Source: Mesaphorura yosii
Taxonomy: Eukaryota; Arthropoda; Collembola; Poduromorpha; Tullbergiidae
Direction: 5' to 3'
NCBI GenBank assembly: GCA_009869945.1
Contig: WIXG01000126.1
Location: 62,001 to 126,000 of the forward strand
Length of the DNA: 64,000 bases
Below are positions 48,516 through 62,000 of the stretch, piece by piece (position 1 is the stretch's first letter; every line of letters starts with the position of its first letter). The notes under the pieces were generated by a model. It saw only the letters and a list, made by a program, of their open reading frames with translations. It made no database searches and was not told the DNA's origin. Position numbers and translations under genes: made by a program.

Positions 48516-51500
48516 TCAAACGATCTGTTCTTTCTTGGTTGGGATCGGCGGAGAGCTGCTCAGTGTGGAGGAGATGGACGACGACGTGGTTCCGTTCGTC
48601 GAGGCCGGTTTGCTGGCGACAGAGGAGATGGATGTCGTCGTGACGCAGCCCCCACCACCACCCCCACCCCCGATAATCGAGCTAAATATTCCCCCAGAAC
48701 TCGAACTGCTCTTCGCACTTGGACTGTTTTTGCAGCTGCTGCTCGTCGAATTGTTATTCGTGCTCGTAGCTTGAGTGCACGCCGAATTCGACTTGCCACT
48801 CGAGTGCTGATTACAGCACCCATTATTACAGGAACCGCCGCCACTACGTTCGCCCGAGCTGTTGGAGTGCTGGTGGTTGTAGCGGTGATTCTGGTGCGAA
48901 TGCGAGTAATGGTTAGACACACCGCTGCCGCCGTCGCTGCCGTGCCTCTCGGCTCTGGTTGGGAGCGGGCTTTGAGGCGGTGGAGATGTGGGCGCTGCAT
49001 TGTTAGCAGCCATCACCGACGCAATAATTCCATTCGGCTGCGGTTGTGAGTTGCCAGCCGTGCTGTGGTGATGATGGTGGTGGTGGTTCATGATTATTGA
49101 GCTGGACCCGCCACCGTTGCTATTGTTGCTCGCACAACTGCCCGTCGAGATTCTGCTGATGGAATTGTTCATGATGCAATTATTGATGGCAGCCGACGCT
49201 GAAGACGACGAGGTGGCGCCAACGCCAGGCATGCTCGTTGCGGACGCACTACTGCTGCTCCCGTTGTTGGGAATGAGGATGGACTGCGACGGTGGGGAGG
49301 AAGATTGATTGCTGGCGCTTAGGCTGTTGCGGCGTTGGTGATTAATGCTGTGGTGATGCTGCGAGTGTGTGGAAGTAGACGACAAAATCGAAGTGCTGGA
49401 GTTCCCGCCAACGCCTGCAGCATTGATCGAGCCAGCGGCTCCAGACGAGTTGTTGCTGTAGTGCTGCTGTCCAGAGCTCCCAGTGGCGGGCGACCCAGAT
49501 GCGTTGTTTCCACTGTGCTGCTGGTGGTGGTGATGGTGCGGCGTGCTGTGACCGTGACCGTGGTGGTGATGGTGGACACCACCTGCTGCAGGTGACTTTG
49601 TGAGGATTTGCTCCGGGAACACCAGCGAGGTAGCATTCTCACTCGCACTTCCCCGAATGTCCTTACACACTTTCACCTTCCGTTCGGGCAGGTCGCACGA
49701 TTCCTTGTCCGATTCAGTCTGCAAATAAACAAAGATTAGTACTGGCGTCAAATTTTGAATTATATTGGCACTTGCAGCGAATAGCAAGCACGGCTTTCAT
49801 TTTGCTATTCAGCGATTCAACTATTCAGTGCTATTAGTAATACAGTGGCGAATTTGAAGGAAAAGCATTATTGGAAAAGAGTAACGTTTGGATCAACATT
49901 CTGAGGGTGGCAATGAATACCGGCCGAACTTTTTAATTAGTTTGCATCTAATTAGTATTCAAATCGCGTTCAAACACTACCGAGTCTCTAGGCAGCGTCG
50001 TGTGTAATTCTCTGCTTGCTCATTCGTATTCGGAATGCGGAGTCAATTTGATAATGGTGGAGGACAGGGAAAGGTTATTGCTGCTACTTTTCTTAATGAA
50101 AGCCATGGATCATCATCATTGTCGCCTTTCAGCATCCCTCACCTGTCTTGCACCTCCCGTGCAATTATTCGCGAACGGTGAGATCCGATCCGATATGTCG
50201 GAGCCGCACGAGGAGCTTTCGCTCAGCTGCTCAGAGTTGCCAAATTTTCGCCCTGCTCTTGGCGATGGCGGTGGTGGTCTTCGACTGCACACTTGCGACT
50301 GAACATGCTCGCAGATTCGGCGGAATCTTCGAATATTTCCTGATAGCAAAATAAACGTGATGGCATACAGAAACTCTCGCTCTCCGACCGTCGGATGCCC
50401 GGTCGGTTTCGGAACCGGTGAAATGTCGACTTGGAACCGGACTTGTCGCTGGAACATTGCTGGCCCTGCTGAACTTCGCTTATACTCAACTTTGAAGGAC
50501 ATTGGACTCGCCACGCTGTGACTCAGTTCTGCAACCTAAAAATACAAATGAATGTATTTTTCACTGCAATCTGCAATTTATGAAGTGATTGGCAGAATTA
50601 ATGTTCGCTTACCGACAAAAATGCGTGTATAAGGTCAGCTTTAACAGTTGCCAGTGGTTTTCCTCGAACGAGGATCGTGTAGGCTTCATCTCTCTCCGAC
50701 CCCATCAGACTACCGAACCAGGAACGCTTCGTGAGTTCAGGAGACGACTCCGGAGTGAGGTGAACCTCCTCAGTTGAGGCTGCAAGCAATAGAGAACGGC
50801 GGCATAAGTGTGCCGTTCGTTCGGCTGCAAATTAATTTTGACTCGCAGACTCTCGAGGCATTCCGCTAAAATTAACACTAACGTCCGCATCATTATTTCA
50901 GCTTAGCCATTATCCTATCCAATGTCTCGGTCTTGGCTTCACATTTCTTTCTTTTCTCTCTTCCTTGATCTCCTCTCGAAACAACGAAGACTGATTAAGA
51001 TGAAGCAGTTTTTCCGCTTCATGTATTAAGGAAAGGCAGACTCTGCCTCGCCGTAGTTGTTAATCTGCACATGATACGCACATACTGCCGAACAGCGCAG
51101 CACGAGACCGTAAGAGTTATTAGAGCAACTCGAAAGTTTGGTGTAACAACCTGTAGAAAGTTTTGTAAGATAACACGTCTCATAAACGTTAGGCTGAGCC
51201 CCAAGCTCGACTTTCCAAGTCTTCTTCACTTCTCTTTTCTATTTCATTAGGATTCTTATTCTCTGCCTAAATTCAGAAGCGAAAGCAACTGAAGCGGAGA
51301 AAGTTTCGAATAACGTCTAAAGAATCGTCTGCCCGGTCCAGCAACATATCTCGTCTCGTATTTCGAGTAATTCACAAAATTGGTCAAATGAACAAGTTTT
51401 TTACGTTACGAGAATGAGTGGTAATAACAATACATTCAACGAATTCACCGGCCAGTCTGCACTGCCTTCCGTTTACCCTTTGCCTTTGAAATTTTTTCTT

Positions 51501-54500
51501 TACCTTGTAATTTCCGACGATGAAAGCGCGGAGACCCCAGAAAACTATTCTTGAGAGTATTGAGCCTTGATCTCCAGTGGGCAAGGTGCGGAGAGCCCGG
51601 TGGCGTTGGGTTGGCGATGCCTCCGCCAATCCCGAGGGCCATTTCCTGATCTCTGTTGAGTCCGATGGAGGAACTCACGTTCGCGACGCGGTGCGGCATT
51701 TTCGGTGAAGGAACAGGCGACGATGGGCTCGAGGAGGTCAACGATGAGTGATTCGTCAAGTGAAGGCTCGGACGTCGATGGCGACTGAAAGGGAAAGAAG
51801 AAGCGATTAATCATTGTAATATGATACGCGAGGGTAGGAGCCCAAATTGCCACCACAATGTGGGCATAAAAGTCAAAACAATTCCATCCAATAGTTTTCT
51901 TTCTTCTACTCTGACTCTTCTGCTTTCTTTGACGTGTCAATTTTGAATGAATCGAATCGTGGCCGTGTATACTGTGGGAAGCGAGCAGGTGTGGGATGGA
52001 ATCAAAGCAGGTTACCATTGAATATTTATATTATGCAAAATATTCATTTGATCTTAGATACTCAACAGTCGAGGAGGCCACCCGAGCAAACGAATAACGA
52101 TAGCCAAGCAATGGCAATTTCGCGCATCCGTACAAAGACCGAAGATCCGCACGGAGTCGAGTTGGGTCAAATCGTCCACCCCAGCCACAAGAGAGTTTTA
52201 TGTTATTGCCCGCACAAGACCAGAATGTAATTTCCATGCAAACTTTATGTTTAGATATTTAAATTTTTATTGGCTCCGTGTAATTCTCTGTCTGCATTCA
52301 TGGGAATACTACGATACTACAGCATTTCTCTACTCCGCTCCGGCGGCGAGCGCCTATCGACCAGCCAAGCCAGCAGCCTTGGCTGTGCTAGCACACCGCA
52401 TTAACAATGTTCTGGAACGCATATCGTGTATCGTAGCCAGTGTCATCAAATTACCGCAACGCAAACAGAAGCACCACCAGCAGCAGAAGTGGCAGTAATA
52501 TGATACAGCAGCCGTTCTGATGTTACAATTTTGTGTCATTAAAAATTTAGTACCAAACCAGACCAGGGTAAAGAACGCCTTCTTCGGTAGAGTCGAGGTA
52601 ATTAAAATCTGCCATCGCCATCGAGTCCTCCGCAAAGGCAAGGACATCATTCAGCGACTACGGATTATTCCAGCCGTAGACAGAAACTTAAGCCGTCATC
52701 TGCTCTGCCCTTATTTCCATTGTTCCGCACACTACACGAGGCAACATTAAATCCATATTCTGTAGAAACCTCAAATCAAATAAGCTTTTCCAAGATTATA
52801 AATATCGACAAATCTGTGGTTTGCTTTAGCAAATCAATCACTGATGCTGGAAAGCGTGCATGAGCGCTTATCTCAATTTCAATCGCAGTATGTCGATCGA
52901 GACTGCCACTGCAGCTCCGAATGCTGACGCCATGCTTCAGCCACGAGTGGCAGCATCGCGAAGTAAGGTGCGATCAGTGAGATAAAATTCATTGAGAAAT
53001 TGCCGACCTAATTAATCGTTCACAAATTGCCGTCTCCAATGTTCTAAGGCTTGGCGCGAATTATGGTCAAAATTACTCTACAACACGCGAGAAGGTCACC
53101 GAGCAGGACCGAAGAAGGATTTGCCAGATTGGCTTGAGAAGCACAGTTTTCCATCCGATAAATTGTGGACAAACTGAATAATAAACTCTCTTTTGGGACT
53201 GTTCAGAGATTTTTGACAAACATTCCTCATCTGAAGTACATCAAAGGATTAGCTCAGCCTAAGCTAACTGACGCGCATAAGGATGCAAGGTTGGAATTTG
53301 CGAAAAAGCACATGAATTGGGGCGATAAAGAGTAGAACAAGGTCATCTTCGACGAGAAGAAATGGAATCTCGTTGGGCCAGACGAAAACCAATTTTATTG
53401 ACACGATTTAAGGAAAGAGCCAGAATACTTCTCCGAAGGGCAGCAAGGTAAGTTGATCTCTGTTTAAGCTCAATCTGTGGTATTTAACTCAATATTTCAT
53501 AGGCGGTGCTTCATTGATGTTTTGGAACGGATTCGGAATTAATGACGTGCTGCCATTGGCTGAGATTTCAACGCGAACTCGCAGGGCTTCACTGACATTC
53601 TTGAAGACGCATTGCTTCCCGAGGCAAGAAAAGTTAGCAGAAGAGGTAGGATTTATCAACAGGATAATGCTCCAGTTCATACTTCCATGCACACTAGGGA
53701 CTGGTTCGGAAGACATAAAGTGCGGATTTTGGAGTGGGCTGGTCGAAGTTCAGACCTCAACCCTATTGAAAACCTTTGGGGCATCATGACGCGTACCGTC
53801 TATTTTAAAGGAAGGTAATTTGCAAAAGTTAATGACCTGAGATTGGCAATTCAAATGGCATGGAACAGCATTCCTCTTCAAACGTTGAGAAATTTTAAAA
53901 ATTCGATGAAAAATGGAAATTTTCAAGTCGTTTATAATCGAAGAGGTTTCATTGGTTAGACTAGATCGAAAACACGAGTGACACATGTCAGTTTTTGTCT
54001 GAGAAGTCCTTTTTTGTAATTGTGATCCCCTGAGTTTATCTTATTTCATCACTAAGTTCTTAATTTTTTTTACTGTAATTTAGTAGCTAATTTCGTTTTG
54101 TAAAATCTAACGTGGTGTACTAGCGTCCCTTTGTAGTAAATAGTAGAAAAATTGGCGAATAGAGTCAGAAGTTACGAGGAAAAAACCCTCCGAGTTTATC
54201 TCACTGATCACACCTTAATTCGAAAGTGAGTGGATTCGCTTTCCATCTGACTGGCTACGAGCAGAGCATGTGTGCCTGCCATAATGCAGGAGGTTTTCAC
54301 TGCCTTCGTGTTGGCGTGGTGAATGGCGAATTTTTGACTATCACGGCGCTTGTCTTGTTATTTATAGATTTTTCATGTTTGCCCCTCGCGCCTGCTTTCA
54401 CGCTTTGCACCTTGCTTTCAATTTTTCCAGTTCCTTCTGATTTCTTTACGCTATGATACAGACGATACTTGAGCCCAGCCCAGCCCGAGGTGAACACACA

Positions 54501-57500
54501 TTCCTTGCACGACGTGAGACAATGACACATGAAAAAACTTCGTAGCTGAACTATAAAAGTACAACTAAATTCGAATTCTAACCCGAATCGTATGCCTGCA
54601 TGTTCGCACTCCTGATCGTGTAATTAATTTACATGGTAGACGAGTTGATCTCTTCGATCTGTTGATAAACTGGCAATTAAAGCCTTTCGAGCCACCTCCT
54701 GCCTGCCTTGCCATACCTTGCCTTGCTGGGCTCATGACTGTCGCATTCGCAATTATTGATTCGGTCGTTGGCTGGTGGTGGTCGTCAGTCTTCGTCTAGT
54801 CAGCTTAATGCAATCCATTATTGCATGCCGTATAAGAATGTCATCAAGACATGACGAAACAAATACAGTCTCAGTGCAGTTGTTTTGCTGTTCGTGATCA
54901 TTTACTTTTATATTTTCCTGCTTCTGTGTTAGCTCTGCCATCGGCCGTGGTTCGTGCATGGCCGTGGTTTGTGTTGGTGTACGTTTAATAACAGAGTTAA
55001 CCCACGCCACGCTACCACGTTGATGTTGATACGAAATGAAAACACTATGCCGTAATGCAATGTAATGCCATTATAGCACTCAGGCCACGGGTATTATGTG
55101 AATACAATGTACGAGCAGAAAAAATTAGGAAGGAAGGGGAGAAAGTCAGTCAAAACTGCACAGCACAGAATACAAAATAAGCAAGCGAGCTTCGGCCCAA
55201 CGCCATGGCTATGGCTGTGGATTCTTTCTCCGATAACGGAGCACGAGCACGAGCGCACGTCCAACTGCATTTCCTCTTCATTGCAGCGCCGCGAACAAAA
55301 GCCGTGTCTCGTCTCTCAAAGGCTGGTCTCAGTATTTCGCCGTGCTTTGCCATGCCATTCGAGATTACATCGCAATGCAATGATATTGAGTAATAAAAAC
55401 CTCAACTCATTACCAACAATTTTTGTACAGGAAGAATTCTTTAGTTGTTGCTGCAGCAAAGCAAACCAAAGACATGCACAGACCACGATGAATTCGTTAA
55501 ACTCTAATGCAGTGGAGTACGCGTGAGAAATGGCTGGCTGAGTGTATTTGGATGCATAATGTCGTGTGTAATATGCAATTGTTCAATATTGAGCATAAGC
55601 ACCATAATAAAAAGAGTTCTGTCTGTCGAGTGGGTGAACGGCGAAGCGAGCTTGAAAAAAATGAGTATTGGATAGATTTGCTTCACAATTCCAGTCGAAT
55701 TCGCTCCAACTCTGTCTTTGTGCTCTTTTCTCCTCGATTGAATCCAAGTAAGCCACAGTGAACCAGCAGCAAATAAAATTTCGGGCGAATGACTGAGTGA
55801 GAAAGAACGGATCAAATTGGATGGCTTAGCGAAGCTTTTCTGTTCTCCATCCAAGGCAAATGTCTGTGCTTGCTCTTGTGTTATTGCTCTCCACGGCCTC
55901 GATGTCGAGAAAATATTCAATTGACTCGATCAGAACAGGCTGTACGTACCTTGCCCGTCCCTCTTACGTACCTGTTTTATTGCTTATCCCCGTCATATAT
56001 AATATCGGTCCATGTCAGTGCAGAACAGCGGAGTTGATCATTTCAATTCGTTAGACTTAAAATGGATAGACTTCCTTTTACAATGAAATTCATCCTGTCA
56101 GAGTATTGCTGTTGAATAAAATTGCGACCTGGAGGGACTGAAGTGGAGAAACGCGAAACGCCTTCACCTCTAAAGCCCACTGCAGATCTTTCCTTCGGAA
56201 ATTAAACCAAGCTGTCATAATCATATGGCAAGACTCAATTTACTTAACATCTTCGTGCAGACCACAGTCTTAGACTTAAATATAGAGTCTAGCCTGGTCC
56301 CTTCTTGTTGTGGTTGATTCCACGTGCAACGAAATGGAGAAATGAGCATGGCACACGCAGAAACACAGCGCAGGTGGCATCGACTTTCCAAGAATCGAAC
56401 TTGTGATCGTGATCTTTAATCGTATTCTTCTTTCACTCCAAAACATGGCATTTCTCATGCAATTTGTTTACATCTACCAGAAAAATATTCCTTTGAAATC
56501 CATTTCTGTGGGATATCTGCTCATGTGTGCGTGGCGATGATTCCATGGAACAAAAACTCGATACAACAGCTTCTTTGAAGCAGGTGCCTTTCGAGAAACT
56601 TGGGCCTATTTTTAATTGTAACGCATTTAGCCGTGATGAAATCAAAACATCGTTATTTTTCGGCCGAAGTGAATTTACCACAAATACTTTACAGGAAAAC
56701 TGATCTCAGCAAATGTCAATGGTCGAATTCAGGGAAAATACCAACTCAAACGAGTTAAAAATAATTGTTACGTTGGCATTTTGGCCATCATAACCGAGTT
56801 GCACTTTTGTCATGAATAAAGGATTCAAGGCGGCAAAATCTTGGTAAACTTTGGCTGTTACGCTGTGTAACATTTGTTTTGAATGAGATCGCAAAGTGTT
56901 AAACTTTCACTTGCCAGATTTACGATCAACTTGCAACTTTTGCTCCAAAATTACGAATTAAGCGTGCAGAGGCGACTGCATTTGGTCGTTCCGTGTCATT
57001 ATTAATTCAAAAGTTTTTCGGTAGAAGACTACAATGAACTTGAAATGAGTGCAATTACAACTGCAAATCATCAGTTTCTTAGACTTGGCCCCATGAAGAC
57101 ATGTCTACACAATTCTACGGCGTTGCATTGTGAAAACCCGCTGGCTTTTGCTCAAGCCGAGTCCTGTCGAGTCGAGACTGCACTTTTACCGTGCCTCGTA
57201 TTATTTATTCCATTTTATTTATGTCTGCTATTAACTCGGTCCGCTTAGAGAACGCACCGAAAGACCATCTGCATGAGTTCGCCTGTGCCTTTTATAAAAT
57301 ATTACTCGCGAAATCGCGATTCTGTCTTTTTAAATTTTAAATCAAGCACTGGCCGTTTGCTTATTCATGCCGCACTGCACTACGATCGCGATCAGCCTTG
57401 ACTCGCCTGATTTGTGCCCATAAAGAATATAAAATGTGGCCTTTCTTCGTCATGACGAAGAAGAAAGGAAAATTTTTACTGTTATTATTTAGTAAAAATA

Positions 57501-59058
57501 TGCGAATGTAATAAAAGTGCATCAGCGTAGCAACTGCTTTCGCCTTGGCCCACTTCTATGCTCGAAGTGAAGACACTGCGCAAATAATTATATCGAGGCT
57601 ATTAATTTAAACAAAGCTCCTGACTCTTGTCTCGTGTGGCTGTCGTGGTGGAAAACTTGTTCGTATGAACTTGGTTGTCTTTTCGTGAAAAAGGCAGGGC
57701 ACAACACATCATGAAAACATCCGTGCCCGACGGCGAGGACTCTTGACGTGGAAAACTTTCTCGGAAGGATGAGGCTGGATGATCGCCGTCATCATTCGCG
57801 TGCATGCACTCTACTTTTCCATGTTAATTACGAAAGTGACAGCCCGATCCTGTTCCACAAAGACAAACTCCTTCACTTTGTAATTAATTGTTTCCAACTC
57901 GCGAAACTAATAATTCCCCGGCCAAGGTCAACGTCAGCGTCAACTGAGAGAAATCCAAGATCAAAGTCAAGAGTGGATTTTGAAATATGATTGCTATATT
58001 CTCCAATCCAGATCCAACTTCCGAACAAAGTGTGCGAAAGCCAAAGGCTAATTGAGTGGATGGAATAATAAATTGATAATTACATACGAAGAAGCTCAGG
58101 ATGAAAGAGTGAACTAACTTGTACAAGTGCCGTCTCGGCGTGATTGGCGATCCTTCACTGATTCGCTCAAAGTGATATGCAGACGTATTCCCGTTGACTT
58201 TGTCAATCCGTTTCCTCGGAGGGTCCATTGGTAAGATGCAAGCAGGTGTCGGGGATCCAGTCACGGCGACGGACACGCTGCTCAAGTTCAGGGTCATGGT
58301 TGATGAGAAGTCTCCTCTCCGCAGAATCTCGTTCTCATCTTCCCGAGAAGGTTTTCTCCGTTTCCGATCCAAGAGGAGGAAGTAAATTACCTTCTCAGTG
58401 TTATGACTGCAAAGGGAGTCACAGAAAGTGCATTATTAACTCGTACAGAAGCATGTCAGGGTCTCAAGGTCGCGCGCCTCTACTTTATTGTAAACTCTCA
58501 TCTACGAGGGCTTGCATCATTTATCTTGCGATCATGCCGCACTCTTTTTCACTTAACGTCTACCTCCGAATCCGGACACCCATCTCCACACATGTGGCAA
58601 GAATGTAGTTGAGTGGGAAAGACATCTGCGCGGCTTAAACTTTAAAATAAAGGTGCGGAGAAACAGAAGCGCATTTTGGATGGGTAGCTGCGTGGGTATC
58701 ACGATCACGCATCAGCAGCCAGGCGAGCCAAGCAGGATAAATTGAAACAAACATCCACTGTCTAGACAGCAAAATCCATCTGCGCTCCACGCGGCCATAA
58801 ATAGAATCCAGCTCCGCTGTTTTTATAGCGATTATGTATCCAAGGCAAAGGGCCTTACCTAGGACTGATTAATTCTTGGATAAGTTTCTCGCGATCCTTG
58901 AAGCATCCGAGACTCGCAATCGCCTGCAGAACGTCGGTGTCCACGGCTTCCGCGCAGGGAATCACGTGCGTCTGAACTACGTCCATCATCGGAAGCTCCA
59001 ACTCGAGCTCTCCTTTCCCACCGGCCGTGACCCATGAGTGACGATTTATCTCGGCGAG
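48516..59058 (-). CDS. BRSK: BRSK/SAD-family kinase, C-terminal part (5'-partial)
   Basis: SAD kinases are AMPK-related Ser/Thr kinases controlling neuronal polarity and synapse formation. Exons in gene order are 59058-58859, 58406-58119, 51784-51504, 50779-50613, 50535-50143 and 49718-48516. Phases close, giving 843 residues. The first exon is the end of the catalytic domain ([10 protein letters not shown]) and the UBA-like region ([14 protein letters not shown]). Next come the linker ([27 protein letters not shown]) and the hallmark [38 protein letters not shown] and a KA1-like C-terminal domain ([15 protein letters not shown]) follow. The kinase domain with HRD and DFG motifs is not in the window and must lie right of 64000. 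The final exon encodes a 400-residue His/Ser/Asn/Gly-rich tail with several His runs, far longer and more repetitive than I expect for this family. Intron 58118-51785 is 6.3 kb and carries a transposon. Confidence 0.94.
52966..54215 (+). mobile_element. Tc3-like (Tc1/mariner) DNA transposon, degenerate
   Basis: A 1250-bp element lies antisense in a BRSK intron. Terminal inverted repeats of 21 bp (AGGTGYGATCAGTGAGATAAA) at 52966-52986 and 54195-54215 differ at one base and are flanked by TA on both sides, the expected target duplication. Inside is a transposase relic described separately. Only one copy is visible in the window. Confidence 0.85.
53035..53818 (+). pseudogene. Tc3-like transposase relic
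   Basis: The catalytic core is recognisable: [27 protein letters not shown] and [10 protein letters not shown]. The second Asp and the Glu are separated by 34 residues, the DD34E signature of Tc1-like elements. In-frame stop codons (for example TAG at 53333-53335, and TGA where a Trp is expected before HDLRKEP) and frame breaks make it inactive. A possible 50-60 nt intron with GTAAGT donor (53449) and CATAG acceptor (to about 53503) splits the ORF before the GGASLMFW segment. The N-terminal DNA-binding part is poorly preserved. Confidence 0.8.
54216..58118. other. Remaining BRSK intron sequence
   Basis: The intron between the BRSK linker exons continues from the transposon to the donor at 58118. 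I see no exon, RNA gene or further transposase on either strand. Confidence 0.45.
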
Positions 59059-62000
59059 CTGTAAACAGATTGAAAAAGGATTTGTCAGAAATTCGAGCAT
59101 AAATCAATTTCGCTTTCGCGCTTTCATCGCGCAAGTCGGGTACAGTTTGTGCGGTCGCGGCCAAGTGGGAAAGCCACGTAAAAGCAAGCAAGCTTCTATA
59201 ATTGAACGGGATAATAAATCACAGATCACGAAGACGACAGCGAATGCGAATCAAAAATTGAATTCTCGTCGGTCGCTCGTTCATTCTATGGCTGCCAAGA
59301 TCTCATATTTCTTTCATCCTTTCCTTATTGAACAGGTATTCACTGTACATATAATGTATGACATCTCCGAGTCCTTTGCTTCCGTCTCGAATTCGCTGAA
59401 TCGTTCTCCCGAAAACATGGAAGGGTAAACAAACATTCTCTGACAAGTTCAAACTCACAGAAAAAGAGAACAATTGCAGAGGAAAGTGAAGAAGTCAATC
59501 ACAATGAACTTTAATTTCATTTTTGCCCTTTGCTTTCACTTCTTTCAACAAAGAGTTTTCTGTGCTTACGCCTACGCCTCGCTTCGCAGTGACAGCATCT
59601 GAACAAACATCGCACAAACACACTTAAAATGCGTACTTGTCGCAGTCTCACTGCACTACAACAAGGCGCAAGGACGATCTTTGCACCCGGTGCGGATGCA
59701 TTAAATTTGATAAAAGTTTCGAGGATGTTTTCTCTCGAAGGTACGCAAAATGTGGCACGAGCTGCATTACTCTCTTTCTGCAGGGGCGTACGCGGACGTA
59801 AAAATTGGAGAAATTCGTGAAAGCGAGCTTTGTCACCCAGAGCAGGGCTATGGAACTTGAAGCACATGATACAATGATAAGTCTATTGATTTTCTTCACC
59901 GTTCCACAACTAAGTAGCCAGAAATTTCACTGGATTCGTTCTTATAAGCTGACTTGTGCTCCAATCAGCCACTACGTGCCAGCCAGTAAAGAGTAAAGGT
60001 GGGCTGGATGCCGGACTGAGAAATTGTACGCTGATTACTTGCGAAATATTTTATATGTCTCATTCAAGCGTACAAGGTTACAATATCCAGTCTGTCATAC
60101 CACAATGACAATGACACCTATGCTTCAGGAACTACTCCGAGAGCGTAATGCGAATTATGCGGTCCGGGTGTTTTGCGGCCCAACCCTCAATGGAGAAGAG
60201 ACAAAGGACGCAAGCAAAGACAAGGACAATAGAGTCAGTCTGATGTTGCCAATGCTAATTTCAATGGCAATAACAGTGGGGGTCCACTAACTGGCAAGTC
60301 TCTATCTCGGACCCGGGATGGGAAGAAATTAAGGATGGGAAAGCGTATTCATAGTATTGCTTCCAACACTCACTATCAGTGTAAAAAAAAACTTCCTCAG
60401 TCCTATGCAGTGAAAATGTGGACGACACTGCATGTGTTCAAGAAAGGGTTAACACAATATTAAACACTATAGTCGAGATGGTGGGCCACTCCACGCAAGA
60501 ACTCCATAAAAAGGCAGCCGTTCGAGCACCTTCATTCGCTTCTGGGTCCACGTTGTATTCTTCGACAACTTTCTTCAGACATTTAGCACTGTTTTAAATT
60601 TTAAAATGCAAACTGCAACTGCTCCACTCCGATATTTAAAATCTGTTCTGCCCATTCAAGTCAGATTACACTTTATCTTTGCTTGCGTCCTTTGTTTCTT
60701 CTCAATTGAGGGCTGAGCCGGAAAAAGGCTCGGCCGCATAACACGCGGGCCGCAAAAGGTGCCGCCTCATAAGTCATAGAATCCTCCGCGAGTCGTGTCT
60801 CCCGACTCCCCACGGCTACGCATTCCGATTTAATCAGTCATCTGCCATATGTGAAGCCTTACGACGAAATTATCGGACAGGGGACCAAAATTCAAAAGCG
60901 GATGACTGGAAAGGGTTTCGATGTATGGATTTTTGGAGTCTCTAAAATTCGCGTTAGCTCACAAATTTCGTAGACCCTTTCCCTTCGTTTATGACACGTT
61001 CGTCCGCAATATGCCTCGCCCTTGCACAGCGGCAGAACCACTCATCAAGCCATAAATTTAAAATGAATGGTCGCATTCACTTCCTTAAAATGGATCCGGG
61101 CATCAATAAACTCTGAGCATCTGCTCTGCTCAATGTCAAATGACAAGGGAAAGTGTGCGGGCGTCAGAGAAAGTGATGGAAAATGCAGGAACGAGCTGCT
61201 GAAGTATAAAAATATGAATAAAAAAGTGTTCCCCTCAATCTTAACACTTTACCACTTCAAATTTCATAAAAATACACGAACCGACTTCGCCTTCGTATTC
61301 CCAGCTCGAATTCTTTGACTTCTTTCCTTCACGAGCTTCGCATTGGGCTGTTCATTAGTCGCCGTCGCGGCCATGCATTATTCTCTTTTATCCAGTTCCA
61401 TATGCTCGCTTTAGCCCGCCGCGCCGCGTCGTCGTCGCATTCTCGAGCGCTCTGCTCTTGACTCTTAATATATTTCCTATTAATTTAACTCATACAGAAC
61501 TCGAGCAAGGAGTAATAATATTTGAATTAAGAATGCAAAAACTTGTGCGGCACAGCGCACGAGTTCTTTGCCTAAATTAATTTTGCTCATTCATCGCGCT
61601 CGCCTTATCAGACGTTTCGCTGTCAGACTACACAAAAGCTATTCGCTATCCGCATCTTCCGCTCGTGCAGATGATTTTAATGCAATTTCCCATTTGCCCG
61701 GGTTGCTTTCTGTGCGCTGCTGCAGTCTTCCAGGATTCTGGAAGCCAATTTAAATAACGAACATATCCGTTTTGCCATATGCTTTCTGTACACTAGATTT
61801 GCCAAGTCAATCTAATTTATCTACGCTGGCTGAAATGAGACTGCCGAACAGTCAACATCAGCAGGAAGGACGAGTGCTTGAGATAAGCAGACTCACTTCT
61901 CTTTGATTCGCACAGCATTACAACGCTCGGCGACAGGAGGCCGGCAAATATTAGCTTCTCGTCGTGTCGTTCTCGTTGTTTTTGCCTGATTGTAAATTAA

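Noticed and set aside
48560-49648. Overlapping frames on both strands around the BRSK tail exon
   Set aside because: They are shadows of the repetitive His/Ser/Asn codons; only the frame continuous with the upstream BRSK exons is supported.
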